64,000 nucleotides of DNA, taken from contig NZ_JAQKGU010000001.1 of assembly GCF_028532725.1 (NCBI RefSeq), forward strand, positions 310,001-374,000, written 5' to 3'. Below, piece after piece: positions 34,217-42,905 of this stretch. Under the pieces are notes generated by a model that saw only the letters and a program-made list of their open reading frames with translations, was not told where the DNA came from and did not search any database. Each line of letters begins with the position of its first letter. Position 1 is the stretch's first letter. The translations under genes and the position numbers were made by a program. Origin of the DNA: Desulfovibrio sp. Fe33 (GTDB lineage Bacteria; Desulfobacterota; Desulfovibrionia; Desulfovibrionales; Desulfovibrionaceae).

Positions 34217-35967
34217 AGCTTTTTCAGTTTCTCCCTGACTTCGTCGGAATGGGGCGAGTGGTATTTCAGGGAGAAGTTGTACCCCTTGCGCGCTTCCTTG
34301 GTCTTGCCAAGTGCCGCGGCGATGTCGCCGTAGTGTTCCCAGATGGTCGGGTCCTTCTCAATGACGTCCACGGCGTAGCCGATGTACTCCCACGCCTTTT
34401 CCAGGTCCCGCTTCTTGAAATGGACCCAGGCCACGGAGTCGAGAATGTAGCCGTTCTCCGGGTCGAGGGAGGACGCCTTGGTCACCAGGACCAGGGCGCG
34501 GTCCAGTTCGCGGTTTTCCTCGGCCAGGGTGTAGCCCACGTAATTGAGCGCGTTGGCGTGGTCGGTGTGGGTGCGGATCAGGGTTTCCATCAGGGCCATG
34601 CCCTCGGAGCGGCGGCCCATGGCTTCGTAGACCATGGCCAGCTCATAGGTCAGCTCGGGGTCATTTTCGAGCAGCGACAGCCCCTCCTTGAGGGAGGCTT
34701 CGGCGCCGGGCAGGTCGCCGGTCTGCCTGCGTAGTCCGGCTTCGAGGATGTAGAATATTTCGGCCTTGGGAAAGAGCTTCTTGCCCTTGGCGGCCACGGC
34801 GAGAGCTTCGCTCTCCTTGCCTTGCGCAGCGAGAAGTTGCGCCTTGAAGCGCAGGGCGTGGGGGTAGAGGCGGTCCGTCTCCTTGACCTCGCCCAGATAG
34901 GACAGGGCCTTGGCGGGATCGTTTTCACCCTCGTCGGCGATGACCGCCTTGTAGAAGTAGTATTCGGCGGGCACCGTGCCGCCGGAGGTGAGCATGTCGA
35001 GGACGGTGGACCCCTGGGCGAAGAATCCCTCGTTGATGAACATGAGCACCGCGTCCAGGATGAAGCTCTTGGAGGGCGGGCCGGACAGGGCCAGGTCGAG
35101 CGCCTTGCCCGGGTCGTTCAGCTTGAGGTTCAGGTTGATGAGCCTGAGCCGCGCCTCGGGGAAGGAGTCGCTCTGCTCCAGGATGGAGCCGTAAATATCC
35201 TCGGCGGCCACGTAGTCCTTGGCCAGCTCGTACTGGTAGGCCAGCTCCACCAGGGCTTCGGTGAACTCCGGGTCCATGGCCACGGCCTTCTTGAGGTTGG
35301 CGATGGCCGCGTTGCGCATTCCCAGGTTGCCCTGGACCCGCCCCATTGCGTAGAGGGCGTCGGCGGATCGTTTCTTTTCGGGAATCTGCTTGAGCACGTC
35401 CAGGGCCCTGGCGTCCTGTCCCGCGTCCATGAGCATCTGGCCCAGCCGTTCGCGGGCTTCAAGGTCGTCGGGATGCCGGGCGAGGAAGCCGTCCATGATC
35501 GAAATGGCGTCGTTCGCGCGGTGATCGGCGACGTAGGAGTTGGCCAGATAAAGAGTCAACAGCCGGTTGTCCGGGAACTTGTCGAGCCCTTCCTTGAGGG
35601 CGGCGCGGGACCGGCCCGTGCCGTCGGGGTGGTTCCAGTACAGGCCGGCCTTTTCCACATAGAGCTGGGGCGAGGGGGCCTGGGCCAGGATTCGGTCCAG
35701 GGCCGCTGCGGCCCTGGCGTGGATTTCGGCGGCCTCCTTGTTGGTCATGGCGCTGCGGCCGCCCTCCTGGGCGTGGCGCTGCAACTGGTGAAGGAGGTCC
35801 TGGTAGACCAGATAGTCGTAGTCGAGTTGGGCCGATTCGGTCATGGGCTGCGCGGGCATGGGCTCGGCCGCGTTTCTTCCGGCGGCGCAACCGGCGACGG
35901 TCAAGAGCGCGAGGAGCGCCAGGGCAGCCAGTGCGGTGTGTGAGTCAGGCCTAGAGAATAGTTTCAT
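34213..35967 (-). CDS. TPR-repeat lipoprotein
   Basis: The 584-residue protein has a lipobox (LLTVAGC, Cys near residue 27) after an N-terminal hydrophobic segment. Nearly all the rest consists of tetratricopeptide-like helix pairs from ~100 to ~575 (for example DALYAMGRVQGNLGMRNAAIANLKKAVAMDP). It probably scaffolds proteins at the envelope, on the periplasmic face. It sits between rpoH and the other lipoprotein; the coupling to the latter (ATGA overlap) suggests the two act together. Confidence 0.83.
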   Translation of the reverse strand: MKLFSRPDSHTALAALALLALLTVAGCAAGRNAAEPMPAQPMTESAQLDYDYLVYQDLLHQLQRHAQEGGRSAMTNKEAAEIHARAAAALDRILAQAPSPQLYVEKAGLYWNHPDGTGRSRAALKEGLDKFPDNRLLTLYLANSYVADHRANDAISIMDGFLARHPDDLEARERLGQMLMDAGQDARALDVLKQIPEKKRSADALYAMGRVQGNLGMRNAAIANLKKAVAMDPEFTEALVELAYQYELAKDYVAAEDIYGSILEQSDSFPEARLRLINLNLKLNDPGKALDLALSGPPSKSFILDAVLMFINEGFFAQGSTVLDMLTSGGTVPAEYYFYKAVIADEGENDPAKALSYLGEVKETDRLYPHALRFKAQLLAAQGKESEALAVAAKGKKLFPKAEIFYILEAGLRRQTGDLPGAEASLKEGLSLLENDPELTYELAMVYEAMGRRSEGMALMETLIRTHTDHANALNYVGYTLAEENRELDRALVLVTKASSLDPENGYILDSVAWVHFKKRDLEKAWEYIGYAVDVIEKDPTIWEHYGDIAAALGKTKEARKGYNFSLKYHSPHSDEVREKLKKL

Positions 35968-35996
35968 CCGTCCGTCCCGATTGGCGTAGCCGCCGA

Positions 35997-37079
35997 TTAT
36001 TCGTGCTCCAGCACCCAGTCGCTGGAAAAATCCTTGACCTTGTCCGTCAGGTGCTCGCGGATCTTGGCCATGAGCCGGGCCTCGATCTGGCGGACGCGCT
36101 CCCTGGTGACGCCGAACTCCTCGCCGATTTCCCGCAGGGTCACGGGGTCGTCGGAGAGCAGCCTGCGGTCCAGGATGGCCATTTCCTTTTCGTTCAGGGA
36201 CGAGCGTATTTCCCTGATGTTGTTCAGGAGCATGTCGACGATCTGGTCGTTGGCGATGGATTCCTCCACGCCCGGCGCCAGGGACGGCAGGAAGTCCATC
36301 TTGGTGGCGTCGGAGTCGTCGGCCAGCGGGGTGTTCAGGGACATGTCGTTCTTGGACAGCCGCTGGTCCATTTCGTCGATTTCGGCCTCGGACACGCCGA
36401 GCCGTTCGCTCAGGGCCTCGGTGGTGGGGTCGAACCCCAACGTCTGGAGGCGCTGGCGCTCCTTGTTCAGGTTGTAGAACAGCTTGCGCTGGGTCTGGGT
36501 GGTCCCGATCTTGACCATGCGCCAGTTGTCCATGATGTACTTCAGGATGTACGCCTTGATCCAGAAGGCCGCGTAGTAGGAGAACTTGATCCCCTTCTCG
36601 GGATCGAACTTGGTCACGGCCTTGAGCAGTCCGACGTTGCCCTCCTGGATGAGGTCGAGGCCGTTCTGCATCCAGCGCCGCTGGAAGTCCATGGCGATCT
36701 TGACCACCAGGCGGAGGTGCGAGGACACCAGCTTGAAGGCCGCATCCTGGTCGTTGTCCTCCTGGACCCTTTTGGCCAGGGCGTATTCCTCTTCCGGGTC
36801 CAGCATGGGGAACCGGGCGATTTCCTTGAGGTACAGCTGCAAGGGATCGCGAATCCGCACCGCCTTGGATGACGGGGCCGGATTCAGCGCCGGGAGCCTG
36901 TTTCCTCGTTCGTCGGCTTTGGCTGGAGGGCTGGAGGGAATGTCGGCCGACACGTCCTCATAGTCGTCGTCGCCGAAGTCGTTCTCGCTGAAGTCGTTTT
37001 CGTTGAAGTCGGTCTCTTCGAAATCGTCCTCTTCGACAATTTCCGGTTCGACCACTTCGGTCGTTTGTTCAGATGTCAT
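35997..37079 (-). CDS. rpoH: RNA polymerase sigma factor RpoH (sigma-32 type)
   Basis: The 360-residue protein has region 1.2/2 (LRLVVKIAMDFQRRWMQNGLDLIQEGNVGLLKAVTKFDP, KGIKFSYYAAFWIKAYILKYIMDNWRMVK), the RpoH-box-like QRKLFYNLNK, and region 4 with TLREIGEEFGVTRERVRQIEARLM. Residues ~1-75 are an unusual extension rich in Asp, Glu, Asn and Phe (DFNENDFSENDFGDDDY repeat-like). It directs transcription of heat-shock-type genes. It is the first gene of the leftward run, with the methionine synthase gene divergent. Confidence 0.88.
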   Translation of the reverse strand: MTSEQTTEVVEPEIVEEDDFEETDFNENDFSENDFGDDDYEDVSADIPSSPPAKADERGNRLPALNPAPSSKAVRIRDPLQLYLKEIARFPMLDPEEEYALAKRVQEDNDQDAAFKLVSSHLRLVVKIAMDFQRRWMQNGLDLIQEGNVGLLKAVTKFDPEKGIKFSYYAAFWIKAYILKYIMDNWRMVKIGTTQTQRKLFYNLNKERQRLQTLGFDPTTEALSERLGVSEAEIDEMDQRLSKNDMSLNTPLADDSDATKMDFLPSLAPGVEESIANDQIVDMLLNNIREIRSSLNEKEMAILDRRLLSDDPVTLREIGEEFGVTRERVRQIEARLMAKIREHLTDKVKDFSSDWVLEHE

Positions 37080-37275
37080 CGCAAATTATGGATTCGGCGC
37101 CGAAGCGCGCGGTTCAATACAAATTATAAGAGCAAGAAGGCCACACTATAGATTTTGACGGACCTTATCAATGATTTTCAGGGAAGCGCAACTTGTGCAA
37201 GACTCTGCGCAACCGGGGCTGAAAAACGCTGAATTCCGCTCCAATAAAAGGCTTGATTTCCAGCCGGGTCGCAGC

Positions 37276-37297
37276 TATATCGAGATATCTTGATATA
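37276..37297 (+). promoter_or_regulatory. 22-bp palindromic operator upstream of metH
   Basis: A near-perfect palindrome: outer arms TATATC and GATATA, core AGATATCT, with ten of eleven base pairs complementary and the only mismatch G37282/T37291. It begins 78 nt before the GTG start of the methionine synthase gene. In Desulfovibrionales such genes are reported to be controlled by SahR, an ArsR-family SAH sensor with long AT-rich palindromes. From memory the match to that class is good, but I cannot confirm the exact consensus. Confidence 0.6.
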
Positions 37298-37353
37298 TGA
37301 ATACATCGGACGGTGCGCAATCCCTGCGCCCGCCGCCCGCGTGGAGGATACAA

Positions 37354-39765
37354 GTGCGCGATTTCAGGTCCATACTCGACGACGACAAAATCTATTATTT
37401 CGACGGCGGTTACGGCACGCTGCTCCAGGGCAGGGGGCTGCCCGCGGGTCTCTCCCCCGAACTGTGGGGCCTCAAGGAGCCGGACGTCATCCGTTCCGTG
37501 CACCGCGATTACCTGGAGGCCGGGGCGGACATCCTGACCACCAACACTTTCGGCGGGTCCAGGCCCAAGCTCGGACTGAACGCCGATCCCTTCGAACTGA
37601 ACCGGGCCATGACGGCCATCGCCCGCGAAGTGGCGGGCGACCGCGCCTTCGTGGCGGCCTCCATCGGCCCCACCGGGCATTTTGTCAAGCCGCTCGGCGA
37701 GATGACCTTCCGCGAGCTGGTGGAAATCTTCAAGGAGCAGATACGCGGATGCGTTGCCGGCGGCGCGGACCTCATCCTGGGCGAGACTCTTTTCGATCTG
37801 GCCGAAGCCAAGGCCGTGGTCATCGCCGCGCGCCTGGTCTGCGACCTGCCCGTGGCCGTGTCCATGACTTTCGAGGGCGAGGCGTCCCTGACCGGCACCT
37901 CGCCGCAGACCTTCGTGGACACCATGCAGAACATGGGCGTGGACCTCATCGGGACCAACTGTTCCGCCGGGCCGGAGCAGATGCGGGATACCCTGCGTTC
38001 CTGGGCGCCCAGGCTGGAAACGCCGACCTTTGCCGAGGCCAACGCGGGCCTGCCCGAGCTGGACGGTAACGGCAACACCGTGTTCCGTTTGCAGCCCGAG
38101 CCGTTCGCCGAACAGGCGGCCGGTTTCGCGGAGCTGGGCGCGAAGTTCATCGGCGGCTGCTGCGGCACCACGCCGGACCACATCCGCGCCCTGCGCAACA
38201 AGGTCGGCGACGCCCTCTGGCGGCGTCCGGTCAAGACCGACAACGCCCAACTGGTTCTCACTTCGCGTTCCGTGTCCGTGCCCATCGGTTTCGACCATCC
38301 CGGCGTAATCATCGGCGAGCGCATCAACCCCACGGGCAAGAAGCAGCTCACCGCCGAGTTCCAGGATTCCCTTTTCGCCGAGGCACACCGTTTCGCCGCC
38401 GAGCAGGTGGAGCAGGGCGCGCCGGTGCTCGACGTCAATGTGGGCGCGCCCCTGGTCGACGAGGTCCAGCTCCTGCCCGAGCTGATCGTTTCCCTGCTTG
38501 GCCGCACCACCGCGCCGCTTTCCATCGACTCCAACGACCCGGCGGCCGTCGAGGCCGGATTGTGGGCCTATCCCGGCTCCCCCCTGGTCAACTCCATCTC
38601 CGGCGAGCCCGGCAAGATGGAGCGGCTCGGTCCCCTGTGCAAGCTTTTCGGCGCGCCGTTCATCCTCCTGCCCATCGTGGGCAAGAAGCTGCCCGTAACC
38701 GCGTCCGAACGGCTGGCGGTCATTGCCGACCTCCTGGCCCGGGCCGACGCCCTGGGCATCCCGCGCCGTCTCATCATGGTCGACGCCCTGGCCCTGACGG
38801 TCTCGTCCAAGCCCGAGGCCGCCCGTCATTCCATGGAAGTCATGCGCCACTGCCGGGACGAGTGGGGGCTGCCCACCACCATCGGCCTGTCCAACATCTC
38901 CTTCGGTCTTCCGGCCCGCGAGCTGCTCAACTCCACCTTCCTCGCCCTGTCCATGGGCGCGGGACTGTGCTCGTTCATTTCCAACCCCAATTCCGCGCGC
39001 ATCCAGGAGTCCCTGCACGCCGCCGAGGTTCTGCTCGGCCGCGATCCCCAGGCCGCCCGGTACATCGACAAGTTCTCCGGCTGGGTCGGGGGAGGCGGGG
39101 CGCAGGCCGCTTCGGCCCCTGCCGCCAAGTCCGGCGGGCCGTCCCTGCCGCCGGTCCAGGCCGCTGTGGTCAAGGGCGACAAGGACAATGTCGTCAAACT
39201 GGTGGAGGCCGAGCTGGAAAAGGGCATGGCCGCCATGAGCATCGTCAACGACCTGCTCATCCCCGGCATTCTCGTGGTCGGCGACAAGTACGAGGCCAAG
39301 GAATACTTCCTGCCCCAGCTCCTGCAATCCGCCGAGACCATGCAGACCGCCTTTCAGCGGCTCAAGCCGCTCCTCGAGGAGGATGGGAATGCGGGCGACA
39401 GGCCTGTGGTGATAATGGCCACCGTGGAGGGCGACATCCACGACATCGGCAAGAACATCGTCTGCCTCATGCTCAAGAACTACGGCTTCGAGGTCGTGGA
39501 CCTGGGCAAGGACGTGCCCGCCGCCAGGATCGTGGACGCCGCCGAGGAGCACAACGCCGCCCTCATCGGCCTGTCCGCGCTCATGACCACCACCATGGTG
39601 CGCATGGAGGACACCGTGAAAATGGTCGCCGAACGCGGCCTGTCCGCCAAGGTCATCATCGGGGGGGCCGTGGTCACCGAAAAATTCTGCAACGCCATCG
39701 GGGCGGACGGCTGGTCCACGGACGCTGTGGCCGCCGTCAAGCTCGCCCAAAGGCTGACGCAGTAG
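37354..39765 (+). CDS. metH: Cobalamin-dependent methionine synthase without reactivation domain
   Basis: The GTG at 37354 is favoured because GGAGG lies 6 nt ahead; the ATG at 37297 is inside the palindromic operator. The 803-residue product has a homocysteine-binding barrel (zinc Cys in NCSAGPEQM and GGCCGTTPDH), a methyltetrahydrofolate-binding barrel (GERINPTGKK, LDVNVGAPLVDE, SIDSNDPAAVEAGL) and a cap plus B12 domain with DIHDIGKNIV carrying the axial His. It stops after the B12 domain, so the C-terminal SAM-dependent reactivation domain of E. coli MetH is absent. Another protein may reactivate it, or inactivation may be rare in anaerobes. Confidence 0.93.
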   Translation: MRDFRSILDDDKIYYFDGGYGTLLQGRGLPAGLSPELWGLKEPDVIRSVHRDYLEAGADILTTNTFGGSRPKLGLNADPFELNRAMTAIAREVAGDRAFVAASIGPTGHFVKPLGEMTFRELVEIFKEQIRGCVAGGADLILGETLFDLAEAKAVVIAARLVCDLPVAVSMTFEGEASLTGTSPQTFVDTMQNMGVDLIGTNCSAGPEQMRDTLRSWAPRLETPTFAEANAGLPELDGNGNTVFRLQPEPFAEQAAGFAELGAKFIGGCCGTTPDHIRALRNKVGDALWRRPVKTDNAQLVLTSRSVSVPIGFDHPGVIIGERINPTGKKQLTAEFQDSLFAEAHRFAAEQVEQGAPVLDVNVGAPLVDEVQLLPELIVSLLGRTTAPLSIDSNDPAAVEAGLWAYPGSPLVNSISGEPGKMERLGPLCKLFGAPFILLPIVGKKLPVTASERLAVIADLLARADALGIPRRLIMVDALALTVSSKPEAARHSMEVMRHCRDEWGLPTTIGLSNISFGLPARELLNSTFLALSMGAGLCSFISNPNSARIQESLHAAEVLLGRDPQAARYIDKFSGWVGGGGAQAASAPAAKSGGPSLPPVQAAVVKGDKDNVVKLVEAELEKGMAAMSIVNDLLIPGILVVGDKYEAKEYFLPQLLQSAETMQTAFQRLKPLLEEDGNAGDRPVVIMATVEGDIHDIGKNIVCLMLKNYGFEVVDLGKDVPAARIVDAAEEHNAALIGLSALMTTTMVRMEDTVKMVAERGLSAKVIIGGAVVTEKFCNAIGADGWSTDAVAAVKLAQRLTQ

Positions 39766-39774
39766 CCTTTCGCG

Positions 39775-39822
39775 CAGGGAAGGGGAGAGCACCGTCGCAA
39801 AGGTGTTCTCCCCGTCTCCCTG
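39775..39822 (+). terminator. Long hairpin after metH, no U-run
   Basis: CAGGGA (39775-39780) pairs with TCCCTG (39817-39822). An inner stem pairs GGGGAGAGCACC with GGTGTTCTCCCC around a GTCGCAAA loop. It may mark the 3' end of the metH transcript, but it lacks a T-tract on either strand, so the role is uncertain. Confidence 0.4.
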
Positions 39823-40039
39823 TCCCATCCGGCTCGGATAGCGGATGATTTCCGCCGCTCCGGCCGCAAGCGGGTTTGCGGGACTCCGACGGGGCGCGGA
39901 AGGATTTCGTCCGGGCTGCGCCGCGTCGCACGAAAGTTTCTTGACCTCTGCCGCCCCAAGTGTTTTGAGAGAGGGCCTCTCGCTTTTATTTGGCATTCAA
40001 CTCTGCTAGAGTGCCGAAAATTCACACCCGAGGTGTTTC

Positions 40040-40570
40040 ATGAGAAAAATGTGGCTTACCCTCGCCCTTGTCCTGGGTCTTTTGGCCATGACGGCGTGTT
40101 CGGGCGAATCCGGCAACGATGCCGAAAAGACTGCCGGCGAGGCTCAATCCTCCGCCGCGAAGAACGCTCCGGCGGCCTCCGGCTCCATCCCCTTCATGGG
40201 GCGGGCCGAACTCGACCAATATCTCAAGGACAACGGCGAAAGGCCGACCATGCTCTTTTTCTGGGCAACATGGTGTCCCTCCTGCAAGCAGCAGATTCCC
40301 GAGTTGGAGGCGCTGCGCAAGGTCAGGGGCGACCAGGTGAACATCATCGCCCTGTCCGTGGACGAGCGGGTCGAAGCGCTGGAGCGGTATCTGGAGAAGA
40401 ACCCCATGGACGTTTCCGTCTACCTGGGCGACCAGGAGCTGGCGCGCGACTTCCGCGTCGAGGCCATTCCCACGCTGGTCATCTTCGACAAGACCGGCAA
40501 GCATATATTTTCCCAGGCGGGCGTCTTCCCCGGCTCCATGCTCGGAGCCATGGTGGACAAGCTGAACTAG
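40040..40570 (+). CDS. TlpA/ResA-like thioredoxin-fold lipoprotein
   Basis: The 176-residue protein has a lipoprotein signal (LLAMTAC, Cys near residue 20) and a Ser/Ala/Glu-rich linker. A TlpA-type thioredoxin domain follows, with active site FFWATWCPSCKQQIPELEAL (CPSC). It should act in the periplasm as a reductant of disulfides, for example in cytochrome c maturation. GAGGTG precedes the start. The argA-like gene follows 9 nt after its stop, so the two may be co-transcribed although their functions look unrelated. Confidence 0.88.
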   Translation: MRKMWLTLALVLGLLAMTACSGESGNDAEKTAGEAQSSAAKNAPAASGSIPFMGRAELDQYLKDNGERPTMLFFWATWCPSCKQQIPELEALRKVRGDQVNIIALSVDERVEALERYLEKNPMDVSVYLGDQELARDFRVEAIPTLVIFDKTGKHIFSQAGVFPGSMLGAMVDKLN

Positions 40571-40579
40571 AAGGCAGTC

Positions 40580-41038
40580 ATGATTCGCAAGGCACGCATC
40601 GAGGACGTCAAGTCCATTCACGGGCTGCTCATGCTGACCGATCAGCATGACGGCCTGGTCCTACCCCGCTCCTTCAGCCAACTGTATTCCCATCTGCGGG
40701 ATTTCGTCGTCGCGTTGGACGATGACGGCAATGTCATCGGCTGCTGCGCCCTGAACATCATCTGGGACAACCTGGCCGAAATCCGTTCCCTGGTGGTGGA
40801 ATCCTCCCATCGGGGCAGGAAGCTCGGCCGCAAGCTGGTCGAGACTTGCCTGTCCGAGGCCGTGACTCTCGGCATCTATCGGGTGTACACCCTGACCGAG
40901 GTTCCCGCCTTTTTCGAGCGGGTGGGGTTCGAGCCCGAAGAGATGGACAACCTGAACCAGAAGATCTTTCTGGACTGCCTCAACTGTCCGAGATTCCCCG
41001 ACCTCTGCAACGAGGTGGCCATGACAATCAACCTGTAA
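40580..41038 (+). CDS. argA: Short-form N-acetylglutamate synthase (GNAT)
   Basis: A 152-residue GNAT protein of the stand-alone type seen in bacteria lacking classical ArgA. The acetyl-CoA segment is IRSLVVESSHRGRKLGRKLVETCL, and YTLTEVPAFFERVGFEPE with KIFLDCLNCPRFPDLCNEVAM matches the short ArgA pattern, including the C-terminal cysteines. It would start arginine synthesis by acetylating glutamate. A different GNAT substrate cannot be excluded by eye. It lies between a TlpA lipoprotein and hpt. Confidence 0.78.
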   Translation: MIRKARIEDVKSIHGLLMLTDQHDGLVLPRSFSQLYSHLRDFVVALDDDGNVIGCCALNIIWDNLAEIRSLVVESSHRGRKLGRKLVETCLSEAVTLGIYRVYTLTEVPAFFERVGFEPEEMDNLNQKIFLDCLNCPRFPDLCNEVAMTINL

Positions 41039-41051
41039 CCCGAACAGCGCA

Positions 41052-41582
41052 ATGGCACACAAACTGACACCTTTCATAACCGCCGAGCAGATCGCAGGAC
41101 GCAATGCGGAACTTGGCCGGGAAATCACCGAGTCGTACTCCGGCGACGGACCGCTGGTCTGCATCTGCGTGCTCAAGGGCGCGTTTCTCTTTTTCGCCGA
41201 CATCATCCGCTGCATCGACCGGGAAATCGAGATCGATTTCGTGCGGCTGGCCAGCTACGGTTCGGCCACTTCCCGCTCCGAGGACATCGTCTTTTCCAAG
41301 GACCTGGAAATATCCATCGAGGGAAAGGACGTCCTGGTAATCGAGGATATCGTGGATACCGGGCACTCCATGGACTTTTTGCTCCACGTGCTCAGGCGGA
41401 GAAACCCAAAGAGTTTGAAAATTTGTGCGCTTATTGATAAGCAGGAACGACGGGAAAAGGCCGTGACCGTCGATTTTGCCGGATTCAGGTTGAGCGACGG
41501 GTTTATCGTCGGCTATGGCCTGGATTACGCCGAGCGGTACAGGGAACTGGGCGGCATTTTCGAGCTGTCCAACGAATCTTAG
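41052..41582 (+). CDS. hpt: Hypoxanthine phosphoribosyltransferase
   Basis: The 176-residue enzyme salvages hypoxanthine (and often guanine) to IMP/GMP with PRPP. The PRPP-binding loop is VLVIEDIVDTGHSM; CVLKGAFLFFADI and the C-terminal FIVGYGLDYAERYRELGGIFEL are diagnostic of Hpt. Length is normal. It starts 13 nt after the argA-like gene and precedes the zinc-ribbon membrane protein by 33 nt. Confidence 0.93.
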   Translation: MAHKLTPFITAEQIAGRNAELGREITESYSGDGPLVCICVLKGAFLFFADIIRCIDREIEIDFVRLASYGSATSRSEDIVFSKDLEISIEGKDVLVIEDIVDTGHSMDFLLHVLRRRNPKSLKICALIDKQERREKAVTVDFAGFRLSDGFIVGYGLDYAERYRELGGIFELSNES

Positions 41583-41615
41583 AGCCAACCAACCGGACTT
41601 TCTGGAGATCGAATT

Positions 41616-42905
41616 ATGATCGTCACCTGCCCGAATTGCGAGACCAGCTACAACCTGCCCGATGAAAAAGTTCCGGCCGGCGGCGCCAAGGTCAAGTGCT
41701 CCAAGTGCGCGCACGTGTTCAAGGTGGAGTTGCCTCCGGCCACTCCCGAGGAAGAGGTCGAGGCGCTGCTTGAGGACGATGAGCGCGGCGTGGATTCCGC
41801 TGCGGGCGAGGATTTCGACAGGACGTTCGACGACGTGGCCGCAAGCGCCGCCGAGACCGGAGAGACGGCCGGGACGGCCGATGAGGACGAGTCCACGGCA
41901 TCGGACGCGGCCGACAGGGTCGTCGAGGAAATGCCCGACACGGACGATCTTTTCGCGGACGAGACGCCCTCCGACGAGGACGGGGAAACCCCGGCCGACG
42001 AAACCCCGGCCGATGAAGAGGACGATCTGTTCGCCGCTTTGGGCAGTGGAAAGGACGACGAGTCCGACGACCTGTTCGCCGAGGATGAAGGCGGGGAGGA
42101 AGCCGAATCCGATGATCTGTTCGTTGAAGAGAGCGGACGCGGCAAAGACCTGTTCACGGACGAGGGCGATGAAGACGACGGCGACCTGTTCGAGGACGCC
42201 GACGAGGCCGAGATCGACGATTCCCGCGCGCTTTTCCCCTCCGAGGACGGGGACGGGGACGGAGCGGCGTCCGGCGGCCTGGGCAAAAGCCTGGAGCTGG
42301 ACGAGGAGCCGCAGCCCGGCAGCCGCAAATCCCTGGGGTGCCTGGTTGTTCTGCTCATCCTTGCCGTGGTCGTCGGCGCGGCCATTTATTTCCGTGTCTG
42401 GACCTATGCGGGCGTGAACCTCGGAGCCATGCTCAAGGACGTGCCCTTCGTCGGGCAGATTTTCGCCGAGGACAACGGCGGCGAGAGCGTCGCACCGGGC
42501 GAATCTCCGGCCGAGCGCGTGCGCAAGATCGAGTTGAAGAACGTCAAGCAGTACTATGTGGCCAACGAAAAGGTGGGCAACCTGTTCGTGGTCGAGGGCA
42601 AGGCCGTCAACAAGTTTTCCAAGCCCAAGGAGCGGGTCGAGGTCGAGGTGGTTCTCTACGACGCCGGGAACAACGTCCTGACCTCCCAGTCCCTCCTGTG
42701 CGGCAACGTGCTGTCGCAGTTCCAGCTTCAGGTGCAGACCGAGAAGGAGATCAAGGACGGGCTGGCTTCGGATGTGGGCATTCTTTCCAACAACACGTTC
42801 ATCCGGCCCGGCGCATCCACACCCTTCATGGCGGTGTTCTTCACGCCTCCCGAGGGGGTCAAGGAGTTCCTGGTCAAGGTTGTGGACGTGAGCGACCCCA
42901 AATAG
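41616..42905 (+). CDS. MJ0042 zinc-ribbon/DUF3426 membrane protein
   Basis: The 429-residue protein begins with a zinc ribbon, VTCPNCETSYNLPDEKVPAGGAKVKCSKC, of the MJ0042 type. Residues ~50-235 are extremely rich in Asp and Glu with repeated DDLFA-like blocks and are probably disordered. One membrane helix (LGCLVVLLILAVVVGAAIYF) lies near residue 250. The outer DUF3426-like domain follows (KQYYVANEKVGNLFVVEGKAVNKFSKPKERVEVEV). The function is not known. GGAG precedes the ATG. Confidence 0.83.
   Translation: MIVTCPNCETSYNLPDEKVPAGGAKVKCSKCAHVFKVELPPATPEEEVEALLEDDERGVDSAAGEDFDRTFDDVAASAAETGETAGTADEDESTASDAADRVVEEMPDTDDLFADETPSDEDGETPADETPADEEDDLFAALGSGKDDESDDLFAEDEGGEEAESDDLFVEESGRGKDLFTDEGDEDDGDLFEDADEAEIDDSRALFPSEDGDGDGAASGGLGKSLELDEEPQPGSRKSLGCLVVLLILAVVVGAAIYFRVWTYAGVNLGAMLKDVPFVGQIFAEDNGGESVAPGESPAERVRKIELKNVKQYYVANEKVGNLFVVEGKAVNKFSKPKERVEVEVVLYDAGNNVLTSQSLLCGNVLSQFQLQVQTEKEIKDGLASDVGILSNNTFIRPGASTPFMAVFFTPPEGVKEFLVKVVDVSDPK

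Noticed and set aside
37297-37353. ATG at 37297 as the metH start
   Set aside because: It lies in the right arm of the palindrome, lacks a ribosome binding site, and the GTG at 37354 has GGAGG.
37168-39996. 942-codon minus-strand open frame over metH
   Set aside because: No family features, and it would also remove the palindromic operator and the rpoH promoter region.
41750-42250. Repeat-rich foreign insert in the zinc-ribbon gene
   Set aside because: The bias comes from Asp/Glu codons of a low-complexity linker; the frame and flanking domains are continuous.
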